Source: an uncultured Clostridium sp. (GTDB lineage: Bacteria; Bacillota; Clostridia; Clostridiales; Clostridiaceae). From it: DNA of 64,000 nucleotides. The stretch is taken from the NCBI GenBank assembly GCA_937927335.1, contig CALBDU010000012.1, positions 6,299-70,298 on the forward strand. The letters are read 5' to 3'. The notes below the pieces were generated by a model, which saw only the letters and a program-made list of their open reading frames with translations, did not search any database and was not told the DNA's origin. A program made the position numbers and the translations under genes. Positions 56,694 to 64,000 of this stretch are shown one piece after another (the stretch's first letter is position 1; each line of letters opens with the position of its first letter).

Positions 56694-57461
56694 ATGACTA
56701 TCCTACAAGTTAATAATCTTAAAAAAACTTATACTACCCGTTTTGGGGGCAATCAGGTACAGGCACTGTCCAATGTATCTTTTTCAGTTGAAAAGGGTGA
56801 ATATGTGGCAATCATGGGTGAATCAGGATCGGGGAAGACAACTCTTTTAAATATAGTTGCATCCCTTGATAAGCCTACTAGTGGTGAGGTTAAGCTAAAT
56901 GGCAAAAATATTGTATCAATAAGCGAAGCAGAAATTTCCGCCTTCCGAAGAGAAAACCTGGGCTTCGTATTTCAGGATTTTAACCTTTTAGATACCTTTT
57001 CACTTCAGGACAATATATTTCTTCCTTTAGTGCTTTCAGGTAAAAAATATGAGGAAATGAGTTTAAGACTTGGCCCCATAGCAGCAAAACTTGGTATAAG
57101 CGATATTTTATCAAAGTATCCATATGAAGTTTCAGGAGGGCAAAAGCAAAGAGCAGCTGTGGCCAGGGCACTGATTACAAGTCCCCAGTTGATTTTGGCT
57201 GATGAACCTACGGGATCATTGGATTCAAAGGCTACTGACGGCCTTCTAAGGCTCTTTGACGGCATAAATGAAGAAGGGCAGACCATACTTATGGTTACAC
57301 ACTCTACAAAGGCTGCCAGCCATGCTAAACGAGTGTTGTTTATAAAGGATGGGGAAGTATTTCACCAGATATATAAAGGAAATATGAAGGTTGAGGAAAT
57401 GTATGCAAAGATTTCGGATACTTTAACCATGCTTGCAGCAGGTGGTGAACAGCATGAGTAG
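56694..57461 (+). CDS. ABC transporter ATP-binding protein (BceA-like)
   Basis: The product has 255 residues. Walker A is GESGSGKTT (~41-49), the signature VSGGQKQRAAVARAL (~146-160), Walker B LILADEPTGSLDS (~166-178) and the H-loop MVTHSTKAASHAKR. MacB/BceA-type domains pair with FtsX-like permeases in peptide-antibiotic detoxification. SD AGGAG precedes ATG 56694. The permease gene overlaps its end by 8 bases. Confidence 0.93.
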   Translation: MTILQVNNLKKTYTTRFGGNQVQALSNVSFSVEKGEYVAIMGESGSGKTTLLNIVASLDKPTSGEVKLNGKNIVSISEAEISAFRRENLGFVFQDFNLLDTFSLQDNIFLPLVLSGKKYEEMSLRLGPIAAKLGISDILSKYPYEVSGGQKQRAAVARALITSPQLILADEPTGSLDSKATDGLLRLFDGINEEGQTILMVTHSTKAASHAKRVLFIKDGEVFHQIYKGNMKVEEMYAKISDTLTMLAAGGEQHE

Positions 57462-59424
57462 CCAATTTTATCCGAAGCTTGCGATTCAGAATATTAGAAA
57501 GAACGGAAAGTTTTACTATCCATTTATAGTTACATGCATTGGTACGGTAGCTATGTTTTATATAATGTGCTCAATATCCTCCAATGGAGGCTTGAAAAAA
57601 ATGCCGGGTTATAACTCCCTGCAGCATATACTTAACCTGGGATGCATAGTGGTAGGAATATTTGCAGTGATATTTCTTTTCTATACAAATAGCTTTCTAA
57701 TGAAGCGGAGGACCAGGGAATTAGGGCTTTACAATATTCTTGGCATGGAAAAACGGCATATAGCACAGGTGCTTTTTTTTGAAACAATTTTTATTGGAGT
57801 ATTGGGAATAACTTTTGGACTGTTTTTCGGGATACTTCTTAACAAGCTTATGATACTTTTACTATGTAAAATTGTGAGTTTTTCTGTTCCGCTGGGCTTT
57901 TCCATATCAAAATCTGGTATTGCAGTCACTACAATTTTGTACGGATGCATTATTTTTGCAACACTGGTCTTCAATCTGGCAAAAATTCATCTTTCCAAAC
58001 CAATTGAGCTGCTGTATGGAGGGAACGTTGGTGAAAGAGAACCAAAAAGCAAATGGCTTATTACTTTATTAGGCTTAATATTTATTACAGCAGGATATTA
58101 TATTGCCATCACTGTGAAATCACCCTTAACGGCAATAACCTTGTTTTTTATTGCTGTGGTACTGGTGATCCTTGGAACCTACTGCCTGTTTACCACAGGA
58201 AGTATTGTAATTTTAAAGCTGCTTAGAAAAAATAAAAACTATTACTATAACAAAAACCATTTTACAGGTATTTCAGGCATGATCTACAGAATGAAGCAAA
58301 ATGCGGTAGGCCTTGCGAATATATGCATATTATCAACAATGGTACTGGTTATGGTATCCACCACCGTATGCATGTACCTAGGGGTAGAGGACTCTTTAAA
58401 AGCTCGTTTTTCAAAGGACTGTGTTCTGCGTATGGATAATGTTACCCAGAAGGATATGGATGCAGCCTTGAAAACTATTAACTATTCTGCTGGTGATAAA
58501 ATCGAAAATTTGAATTATTACACCTCCCTTGGATTATCTGCAAAAAGAGATGGAAATAGCTTCAATGTAACAGATCGGGATATCAGCTACATCGATTCTA
58601 GTGTGGCTATGGTTGATTTTATAACCTCTGATGAATACAGCAGAATTGCAGGCAAAATTGTTAATTTGGCTGATGATGAGGTTTTGGTATTTGAAGCCTA
58701 TGGAAAGCTTGACAATACCTTAAATATTTTTAATAAGACCTATAAAATAAAGGATCATATAAAGGAATTAGCTGTAGACGGATATAATGCTTCATTGATG
58801 CTACAGCAGTATTATATAGTATTAAACCAAAAAGAAATGGATTATATAAATTCTGCACAAAAAAACGCCCTTGGACAAAAAGCAAGCGGTATTTCTGCTG
58901 TGGTTATGTTTGATTTGAACACCCAAAATAATGAAAAACCATTAATAGCAAATAAAATATCAAAAAATTTAAGTGAAAAGATAACCACAAATTATTATAT
59001 TGAAAACCGTCAGGCAAGTTCAATGGATTTTTACGCATTATATGGGGGATTTCTCTTCCTTGGTTTGTTTCTTGGAATCTTGTTCTTTATGGCAACAGCT
59101 CTTATAATCTATTATAAACAGATTTCAGAGGGCTATGATGACAAGGCTAGATTTGAAATTATGCAAAAGGTAGGAATGAGCAAGCAAGAGGTTAAATCCA
59201 GCATACGTTCACAGGTGCTAAAGATTTTTTTCCTTCCTATTATAGTAGCTGCTATTCACGTAGCTGGTGCATTCAATATGATAACCAAGATGCTTGCTTT
59301 ATTCTCTTTGACCAATATCAAGCTGTTCTCTATATGCACAATTGTAACAATACTGGTTTTTGCTGTAATCTATGGTTTTGTGTATGCACTAACTACCAGA
59401 GTCTATTATAAGATTGTAGAATAA
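57454..59424 (+). CDS. ABC transporter permease (BceB-like, FtsX family)
   Basis: The product has 656 residues from ATG 57454 (an upstream ATG at 57433 is poorly placed). About ten spans are present. One set lies at ~16-36, ~55-78, ~103-140 and ~150-175, another at ~200-250, ~285-310 and the last three at ~525-655. Between ~315 and ~525 lies the large extracellular domain characteristic of BceB, which binds bacitracin-like peptides and signals to the kinase. FtsX core sequences RRTRELGLYNILGMEKRHI (~75-93) are clear. A terminator follows. Together 54923-59424 form a self-inducible resistance module. Confidence 0.93.
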   Translation: MSSQFYPKLAIQNIRKNGKFYYPFIVTCIGTVAMFYIMCSISSNGGLKKMPGYNSLQHILNLGCIVVGIFAVIFLFYTNSFLMKRRTRELGLYNILGMEKRHIAQVLFFETIFIGVLGITFGLFFGILLNKLMILLLCKIVSFSVPLGFSISKSGIAVTTILYGCIIFATLVFNLAKIHLSKPIELLYGGNVGEREPKSKWLITLLGLIFITAGYYIAITVKSPLTAITLFFIAVVLVILGTYCLFTTGSIVILKLLRKNKNYYYNKNHFTGISGMIYRMKQNAVGLANICILSTMVLVMVSTTVCMYLGVEDSLKARFSKDCVLRMDNVTQKDMDAALKTINYSAGDKIENLNYYTSLGLSAKRDGNSFNVTDRDISYIDSSVAMVDFITSDEYSRIAGKIVNLADDEVLVFEAYGKLDNTLNIFNKTYKIKDHIKELAVDGYNASLMLQQYYIVLNQKEMDYINSAQKNALGQKASGISAVVMFDLNTQNNEKPLIANKISKNLSEKITTNYYIENRQASSMDFYALYGGFLFLGLFLGILFFMATALIIYYKQISEGYDDKARFEIMQKVGMSKQEVKSSIRSQVLKIFFLPIIVAAIHVAGAFNMITKMLALFSLTNIKLFSICTIVTILVFAVIYGFVYALTTRVYYKIVE

Positions 59425-59429
59425 GCCTG

Positions 59430-59463
59430 GCCGTATTTCATGAAAATGGAATGCGGCTTTTTG
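59430..59463 (+). terminator. Intrinsic terminator after the bceB-like gene
   Basis: GCCGTATTTCAT (59430-59441) and ATGGAATGCGGC (59446-59457) form a 12-bp stem with two T-G pairs and a GAAA loop, then TTTTTG. Confidence 0.88.
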
Positions 59464-59521
59464 TAATAATTGAATTAATATTTAATATACTTTATTAAAC
59501 AAATTGGTTGGAAGGTTATTT

Positions 59522-60535
59522 ATGGATGAAGCTGCAATGATATATAAAGTGCTGGAAGGGTATGATTTTAAAATAAATAATTTTGAAAAGGTGAGGAGCG
59601 CATATAAAATTGAAACTGATAAAGGGAGCTTCTGCCTTAAAAGAATAAAACATGGGAAAAATAAAGCAAAAAACGGGGAAAGGCTTGTTCAGGAGCTTAG
59701 GAATGCAGGGTTTAATAATACAGCCGTGTATTATAAGACAAAAAATGATATGTATTTTGTAAAATTCAAAAATTATTTGTTTTATGTAACAGATTGGATA
59801 GAAGGGGAGGAGTGCGATCTTGACAGCCTGGAGGAGGTATGCAATTGCGTAAGACTGCTGGCTTCATTTCACATAGCTTCAAATACTATCAACAAAAGAG
59901 AACTGAAAATCAGAAATAATATTAAAAACTGGCCCAAAATCTTCAATTCCAATCAAAACGACCTGGAAAGATTCAAGAGAAAAATAGAAAAGAAAAAGTT
60001 AAAGACGGAGTTCGACGAATTATATTACAGTCATGTAGACAATTTTATTAACCGAGGTATGGTTGCTCTGAATTTTTTGAATACCTCTGATTATTACAGG
60101 ATATCCAAGGAAGCGGACAAGAAAAAGACTATTTGTCACGACAGCTTCTATTATCAAAACCTCATAAAGAAACAGGATCAGTATTATATAATTGATCTTG
60201 ATAGTATAATATATGATCTTCATATTACTGATCTGGGAAAGCTCATCAGAAGACTTATGTTTAAGAGCTGCTACATGTGGAATTTTGAATATGCAGAAGA
60301 GATTATAAATGCTTATAACAGTATAAACAAACTGAGCAAGGAAGAGCTGGAGGTTATGCTGGCATTGATAGTATATCCCCATAAGTTCTGGAAGCTTGGC
60401 AAAAAGAGGTATGTGAAAAGCAAAAACTGGGATGAAGCAAAATATATGCACAAGCTTTCAAAGCTTATAAAATATGATGTCCAGGAACAGAAATTTATGG
60501 AAAATTATCTGGTTTTTCTTGAAGGCTATAAATAA
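59522..60535 (+). CDS. CotS/CotI-family spore coat kinase-like protein
   Basis: The product has 337 residues from ATG 59522 (SD GGAAGG; an upstream TTG at 59504 is unlikely). The layout is an aminoglycoside-phosphotransferase/protein-kinase-like fold. A small N lobe has SAYKIETDKGSFCLKRIK with the ATP Lys, then TDWIEGEEC. The catalytic segment is ICHDSFYYQNLI, and the metal Asp lies in YYIIDLDSIIYDLHITDLG. This is the CotS/YtaA/YutH family found in spore coats, where some members phosphorylate coat proteins. I see no clear sigma-K promoter. Confidence 0.88.
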   Translation: MDEAAMIYKVLEGYDFKINNFEKVRSAYKIETDKGSFCLKRIKHGKNKAKNGERLVQELRNAGFNNTAVYYKTKNDMYFVKFKNYLFYVTDWIEGEECDLDSLEEVCNCVRLLASFHIASNTINKRELKIRNNIKNWPKIFNSNQNDLERFKRKIEKKKLKTEFDELYYSHVDNFINRGMVALNFLNTSDYYRISKEADKKKTICHDSFYYQNLIKKQDQYYIIDLDSIIYDLHITDLGKLIRRLMFKSCYMWNFEYAEEIINAYNSINKLSKEELEVMLALIVYPHKFWKLGKKRYVKSKNWDEAKYMHKLSKLIKYDVQEQKFMENYLVFLEGYK

Positions 60536-60574
60536 AAGAATTATACTAATATTAAAAGTATTAATGAGGGAATC

Positions 60575-61450
60575 ATGATTAACTGTGTAAATCTTAATAA
60601 AAGAAATCTTAATAATTTAAAAGAACTTAGCTTCAATAAGTGGAAGTTTAATCCTAACAATGAAGATTTTTTTGATTATTATTCCACCTGTAATTTTGCC
60701 CAGCAGCTCTTAGCAAAAAGGCACGTTAAGCTGGCAAAGTTAGGTGATGAATATATAGGCTACATTTGGTACGAACCATATAGTAAGAAAATATGGGCAA
60801 TAAAATCTATGTATTCCAGAGAAAATGAAGTACTTACCTACAGGATGCTTATTGAAAGCGTAAAGTTTAAGGGATATTTAAGCTATAACTGCCAAAGCAA
60901 TGATATAAATAATGCTATTCTTAAAGAACTGGGATTTAATAAAAGTGAGGGCGTTATTGAACTTTGCTTGAATACTTTTGAAATTGATAAAAAAAGCCAG
61001 GACAATTTTTTGATAAAGAATAATTTGAGTTTCAGGGAGTTCAACAAGGGCAAGGATGAAAATCTGCGGTGCTGTATACAAAACGAGGTGTTTGATGATA
61101 TTAACAGGCTGCCTCTAAATATTAATGATATATATTTTGATGAATCACAAAATTACTATATGGAACAAGGGGCTGTATTTTTATACAAAGGTGAAACTTG
61201 CGCCGGCTACGGGCAAATAATATTTGAAAATGAAATCCCCCATATAGTAAATGTAGGAATTAGAAAGGAATATCAAGGCTTGAAATATGGCAGGGCTTTA
61301 ATGAACCACCTGCTGGAAATTATCGATGAAAACAAGTTTCCGGAAGTTTGCCTGAGGGTGAAAAGCAGTAACTTCAAAGCCTTATCCCTTTATAAAAGCC
61401 TTGGCTTTATTGAGAAGGGTGAAACTTGCTGCTGGGAATTAAAAAGATAA
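60575..61450 (+). CDS. Tandem-GNAT N-acetyltransferase
   Basis: The product has 291 residues. The C-terminal half is a full GNAT domain: NVGIRKEYQGLKYGRALMNH (~224-243, acetyl-CoA loop) and FKALSLYKSLGFIEKG (~267-282). The N-terminal ~135 residues look like a degenerate GNAT domain without the pyrophosphate loop. The substrate is unknown. SD GAGGGA precedes ATG 60575. It lies 39 bases after the CotS-like gene and may be co-transcribed. A terminator stem includes its stop codon. Confidence 0.83.
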   Translation: MINCVNLNKRNLNNLKELSFNKWKFNPNNEDFFDYYSTCNFAQQLLAKRHVKLAKLGDEYIGYIWYEPYSKKIWAIKSMYSRENEVLTYRMLIESVKFKGYLSYNCQSNDINNAILKELGFNKSEGVIELCLNTFEIDKKSQDNFLIKNNLSFREFNKGKDENLRCCIQNEVFDDINRLPLNINDIYFDESQNYYMEQGAVFLYKGETCAGYGQIIFENEIPHIVNVGIRKEYQGLKYGRALMNHLLEIIDENKFPEVCLRVKSSNFKALSLYKSLGFIEKGETCCWELKR

Positions 61451-61474
61451 GAGAAAACTCTTATCTTTTTTAAT
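61441..61474. terminator. Intrinsic terminator after the tandem-GNAT gene, possibly bidirectional
   Basis: AAAAAGATAAGAG (61441-61453) and CTCTTATCTTTTT (61458-61470) form a perfect 13-bp stem with an AAAA loop and T-run. The minus-strand small gene ends at 61475, so it can use the same hairpin. Confidence 0.9.
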
Positions 61475-61633
61475 TTACTCCAGCTTTATCAAGCCTTCCA
61501 TAGGAATGTGGGAGGTTTTAAAATTAGCAATGCTTTCGGCCTGAACCTTGTTGAAATAGGCTCTGTCCATAATTACAGGATACCTCAGGTCTGATGATTC
61601 ATCTTCCTCATTTAAAAGTTTTGCATCGTACAT
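61475..61633 (-). CDS. Conserved-looking small acidic protein (52 aa), unknown
   Basis: A 52-codon frame runs from ATG 61631-61633 to TAA 61475-61477 on the minus strand. It has a perfect SD (AAAGGAGG) and a dedicated terminator. The product starts MYDAKLLNEEDESSDLR, is acidic at the N-terminus and has no membrane span. The SD is part of a 14-bp perfect inverted repeat. The family is not recognised. Coding evidence is the SD, the terminator and the compact fit of the frame. Confidence 0.65.
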   Translation of the reverse strand: MYDAKLLNEEDESSDLRYPVIMDRAYFNKVQAESIANFKTSHIPMEGLIKLE

Positions 61634-61636
61634 AAA

Positions 61637-61675
61637 AATTCCTCCTTTTGAGTAGTTTACCCAAAAGGAGGAATT
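61637..61675 (-). terminator. Hairpin that ends the aminotransferase unit and hides the SD of the 52-aa gene
   Basis: AATTCCTCCTTTTG (61637-61650) and CAAAAGGAGGAATT (61662-61675) are perfect inverted repeats with an 11-base loop. On the minus strand the stem is followed by TTT, so it can end aminotransferase transcripts. Its 3' arm is also the SD of the small gene. Read-through RNA would thus have that SD sealed. Confidence 0.7.
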
Positions 61676-61685
61676 ATATTAGTTT

Positions 61686-62873
61686 TTAATAATATTTAGC
61701 TAAAACTTTTCCAAGTCTCTTTATGCCTTCAACTATCTTTTCTTCATTCATGCAGGAGAAGTTCATTCTGAAATAATTATTATGTGATCCGTTAGGGAAG
61801 AATGATGCACCTGGAACATATGCAACATTTTCTTTTAGGCAATCCTGCATTATAACTGCTGAATCAAGGTCTTCTCTCAATTCAACCCAGGCAAACAAAC
61901 CACCATGAGGTTTTGTTACCTTAACGCCTGCAGGGAAATATTTTGCCATGCAATCCAGCATTAAGTCTCTTCTTCCTCTGTATACTTTTATTATTTTTTC
62001 AATGTGAGCATCTAAGCTATACTTTTGCATGAATAATGCTACTGCTCTTTGGTCTAAGCTGCTGCACTGTAAATCTGCACCCTGCTTTATAATTATATAT
62101 TTATTTAGTATTTCAGGGCATGCATAAATCCAGCCTAATCTTATACCAGGAGCAAATGTTTTTGAATAAGTTCCAAGATATATTACCCAGCCTTCTTTAT
62201 CAAAGCTTTTTATTGATGGATATACATCTCCTTCAAATATCAGCTCGCTGTATGGACCGTCTTCCACAACAGGAATTTTGTATTTAGCTGCCAATTCAGC
62301 AATTATCTTTCTTCTTTCTACAGGAAGTGTTCTTCCAGTTGGGTTTTGGAAATCTGGGATTATATAGATAAACTTAGCATTTGGATTTGCTTTTAGCGCA
62401 TCCTCTAATTTATCCATAAGCATTCCTTGTTCATCACATGGAACTTCCACAAATTCTGGTTCGTATGCCTTGAAAGCGTTTACTGCTCCTAAGTAGCTAG
62501 GGCTTTCGCATATTACAACATCGCCTTTGTTCAAGAAGATTTTTGCTGAAAATTCAAGACCCTGTTGAGAACCAGTAGTTACTGCAATTTCATCAGCTTT
62601 TAAGCCTTTAAGACCAACCTTAGGCATTCTCTGTGTAACAATTACTTCCTTAAGTGCCTTGATACCTTCTGTTGGGCCATACTGCAGCGCAGCTCTTCCG
62701 TCTTTTTCCATAACTTCAATAAGAACTTGCTTCATTTCCTCTACCGGGAATAATTCAGGTGCTGGAAGTCCTCCTGCAAATGATATAATTTCCGGCATTT
62801 CAGCCAATTTAAGCAGTTCCCTGATTTCTGATGCCTTTAAGCCATTAGCTCTGTCTGAAAATCTTACGTCCAT
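61686..62873 (-). CDS. PLP-dependent aminotransferase, class I/II (LysN/AAT-like)
   Basis: The product has 395 residues. Motifs include ISFAGGLPAPELFP (~30-43), LQYGPTEGIKALKE (~63-76), TTGSQQGLEF (~99-108), the PDFQNPTGRTLP Asn-Pro-Thr-Gly segment (~173-184), VVEDGPYSEL, and the PLP Lys in GTYSKTFAPGIRLGW (~230-244). This subgroup contains 2-aminoadipate and broad aromatic/branched-chain transaminases linked to MocR regulators. Here no HTH domain is attached. SD GGAGGGGG. The upstream region 62874-63091 is AT-rich and holds only promoters. Confidence 0.9.
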   Translation of the reverse strand: MDVRFSDRANGLKASEIRELLKLAEMPEIISFAGGLPAPELFPVEEMKQVLIEVMEKDGRAALQYGPTEGIKALKEVIVTQRMPKVGLKGLKADEIAVTTGSQQGLEFSAKIFLNKGDVVICESPSYLGAVNAFKAYEPEFVEVPCDEQGMLMDKLEDALKANPNAKFIYIIPDFQNPTGRTLPVERRKIIAELAAKYKIPVVEDGPYSELIFEGDVYPSIKSFDKEGWVIYLGTYSKTFAPGIRLGWIYACPEILNKYIIIKQGADLQCSSLDQRAVALFMQKYSLDAHIEKIIKVYRGRRDLMLDCMAKYFPAGVKVTKPHGGLFAWVELREDLDSAVIMQDCLKENVAYVPGASFFPNGSHNNYFRMNFSCMNEEKIVEGIKRLGKVLAKYY

Positions 62874-63091
62874 TTAAAAAACCCCCTCCAATAAAATATA
62901 AAATTAAGCTTTACCTTATAATTATTCTACAAAACATTAAAAAATCCTGCTTAAATATATCATTACAAAAATTATTTTACCCATTTTTTATATAAGTTAT
63001 GAATTTGAAAATCAAAATAGCTAATAAACACAAAATATAGTATAATGTAGAATGGTGATAAAAAGATAAATGAGGAGAGATACTAAACAAT

Positions 63092-64000
63092 ATGAAGAAA
63101 AAATATTTCTATATAGAAACCTGGGGTTGTCAAATGAACGAAGAGGATTCCGAGAAGCTTTCAGGAATGCTGAAAAGAATAGGCTATGAAAAATGTGAGG
63201 ATAAGAAAAATGCCGACATTATCATATTCAATACCTGCTGTGTGAGGGAAAACGCAGAGCTTAAGGTCCATGGCAACCTTGGTATATTAAAAAAGTTCAA
63301 GGCTGAAAATCCCGATCTAATAATTGCTGTATGCGGCTGTATGATGCAACAGAAGGGCGTAGCAGAAGAAATACTTAAAAAATTTCCCCATGTGGATATA
63401 ATATTTGGAACTCATAATTCCTACAAATTCCCGGAATATTTAAACAGAGTGAAGCAGGAGAACAAATCAATCATAGAAATTCTTGACAAGGAAGAAGGAA
63501 TAGTAGAAGGAATTCCAATTGACAGGGAAAGTGATGTAAAGGCTTTTGTTACTATTATGTATGGCTGCAACAATTTCTGTACTTACTGTATTGTTCCTTA
63601 TGTAAGAGGCAGGGAAAGAAGCAGGAAGCCTGAAAATATTATTGATGAGATTAAGAAGCTTGTGTCGGAAGGCTATAAAGAAATAACCTTGCTTGGACAA
63701 AATGTAAATTCCTTTGGAAAGGATTTGAAGCCTGCCTGCAGTTTCTCTGAGCTTTTAAGAAGCATTAATGAAATAGATGGACTTGAAAGAGTTAGGTTCA
63801 TGACCTCTCATCCTAAGGATTTAACTGACGATGTTATAGCTGCAATTGCAGAGTGTGATAAAATGTGCGAACAGATTCATCTTCCTGTTCAATCCGGCTC
63901 CAGCAGAATACTTAAGAATATGAACCGTCATTATACAAGAGAAGCATATCTTGAATTAGTTAAAAGGATAAAGAAAAAAATTCCTGGAGCGGCCTTATCA
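63092..64000 (+). CDS. miaB: tRNA-2-methylthio-N6-dimethylallyladenosine synthase, N-terminal part (cut by window edge)
   Basis: 303 codons are visible before the window ends. The N-terminal UPF0004 domain has Cys in TWGCQMNEEDSE (~11), FNTCCVRENA (~47) and VCGCMMQQ (~82), the auxiliary [4Fe-4S] ligands. The radical-SAM CxxxCxxC lies in GCNNFCTYCIVP (~155-166). MiaB methylthiolates i6A37 in tRNAs reading UNN codons. The C-terminal TRAM domain is outside the window. TATAAT at 63041-63046 may be the promoter -10. The SD GAGGAG is rather far (about 14 bases) from ATG 63092. Confidence 0.93.
   Translation, partial: MKKKYFYIETWGCQMNEEDSEKLSGMLKRIGYEKCEDKKNADIIIFNTCCVRENAELKVHGNLGILKKFKAENPDLIIAVCGCMMQQKGVAEEILKKFPHVDIIFGTHNSYKFPEYLNRVKQENKSIIEILDKEEGIVEGIPIDRESDVKAFVTIMYGCNNFCTYCIVPYVRGRERSRKPENIIDEIKKLVSEGYKEITLLGQNVNSFGKDLKPACSFSELLRSINEIDGLERVRFMTSHPKDLTDDVIAAIAECDKMCEQIHLPVQSGSSRILKNMNRHYTREAYLELVKRIKKKIPGAALS

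Noticed and set aside
1..64000. CRISPR arrays, insertion sequences, prophage, tRNA or rRNA genes
   Set aside because: No regularly spaced repeats, transposase or integrase motifs, phage structural genes, or tRNA-like cloverleaf sequences were found by reading.

Overview
The window is about 64 kb of a low-GC, endospore-forming member of the Clostridia, most like Clostridium sensu stricto. The evidence is the AT-rich sequence with strong AGGAGG ribosome sites, sporulation genes (spoIIM, dacF-type and dacB-type carboxypeptidases, a CotS-like coat protein), an IspH-ribosomal protein S1 fusion, pyruvate formate-lyase, and several Firmicute-type riboswitches. It reads as core chromosome: I found no insertion sequences, phage genes, CRISPR arrays, tRNA or rRNA genes.

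Layout. 1-2340: the start of a chemoreceptor gene (minus) behind a c-di-GMP-I riboswitch, and a MarR-GNAT fusion regulator with a palindrome over its promoter. 2342-3872: a NeuD-like acyltransferase overlapping a BKACE-family beta-keto-acid cleavage enzyme. 3962-12621: nudF, spoIIM, deoB, pdp, dacF-like, tRNA nucleotidyltransferase-like, scpA, scpB and a dacB-like gene; this parallels the Bacillus subtilis drm-pupG-dacF and scpAB-dacB neighbourhoods. 12689-18334: a ZTP riboswitch and pflB, a sigma-54 activator and a cation/proton antiporter. 18368-20084 (minus): Gx transporter, NusG-II domain protein, methyltransferase. 20228-27246: panE-like, cax, MBL hydrolase, YdcF-like, Fe-alcohol dehydrogenase, a membrane-anchored MutS-like ATPase and dUTPase. 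27284-28857: cysS behind a poly-cysteine leader peptide. 28925-34062: K+ channel, VOC protein, msrB, hydroxyacid dehydrogenase, nitrilase-family amidase, then TPP riboswitch-thiW-thiM. 34204-39232: large sensor kinase, deformylase-like protein, tandem glycine riboswitch and amino-acid permease. 39334-46651: macro domain protein, phosphoesterase, small Cys-rich protein, membrane proteins, yedF, a processive glycosyltransferase and rluB. 46896-50928: RpiR regulator and two apparently identical tandem glutamate dehydrogenase genes. 51002-54906: flavoprotein, cmk and ispH-rpsA. 54923-59424: a BceRS-BceAB-type peptide sensing and efflux module. 59522-64000: CotS-like protein, tandem GNAT, a 52-residue small protein, aminotransferase and the start of miaB.

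Four metabolite riboswitches (c-di-GMP-I, ZTP, TPP, glycine) sit on genes that fit their ligands. Two observations stand out. First, cysS appears to be controlled by a classical ribosome-mediated attenuator: a 19-residue leader peptide with five consecutive Cys codons, followed by mutually exclusive antiterminator and terminator hairpins. Clostridial aminoacyl-tRNA synthetase genes normally use T-boxes. Second, the spoIIM and dacF-like genes each have an anti-Shine-Dalgarno arm just after the upstream vegetative gene and a sporulation-sigma-like promoter placed so that its transcript would lack that arm. Read-through mRNA would be translationally silent while the sporulation mRNA would be active. 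Two further small genes also have SD-occluding hairpins. All functions are inferred from sequence reading alone, without database searches.
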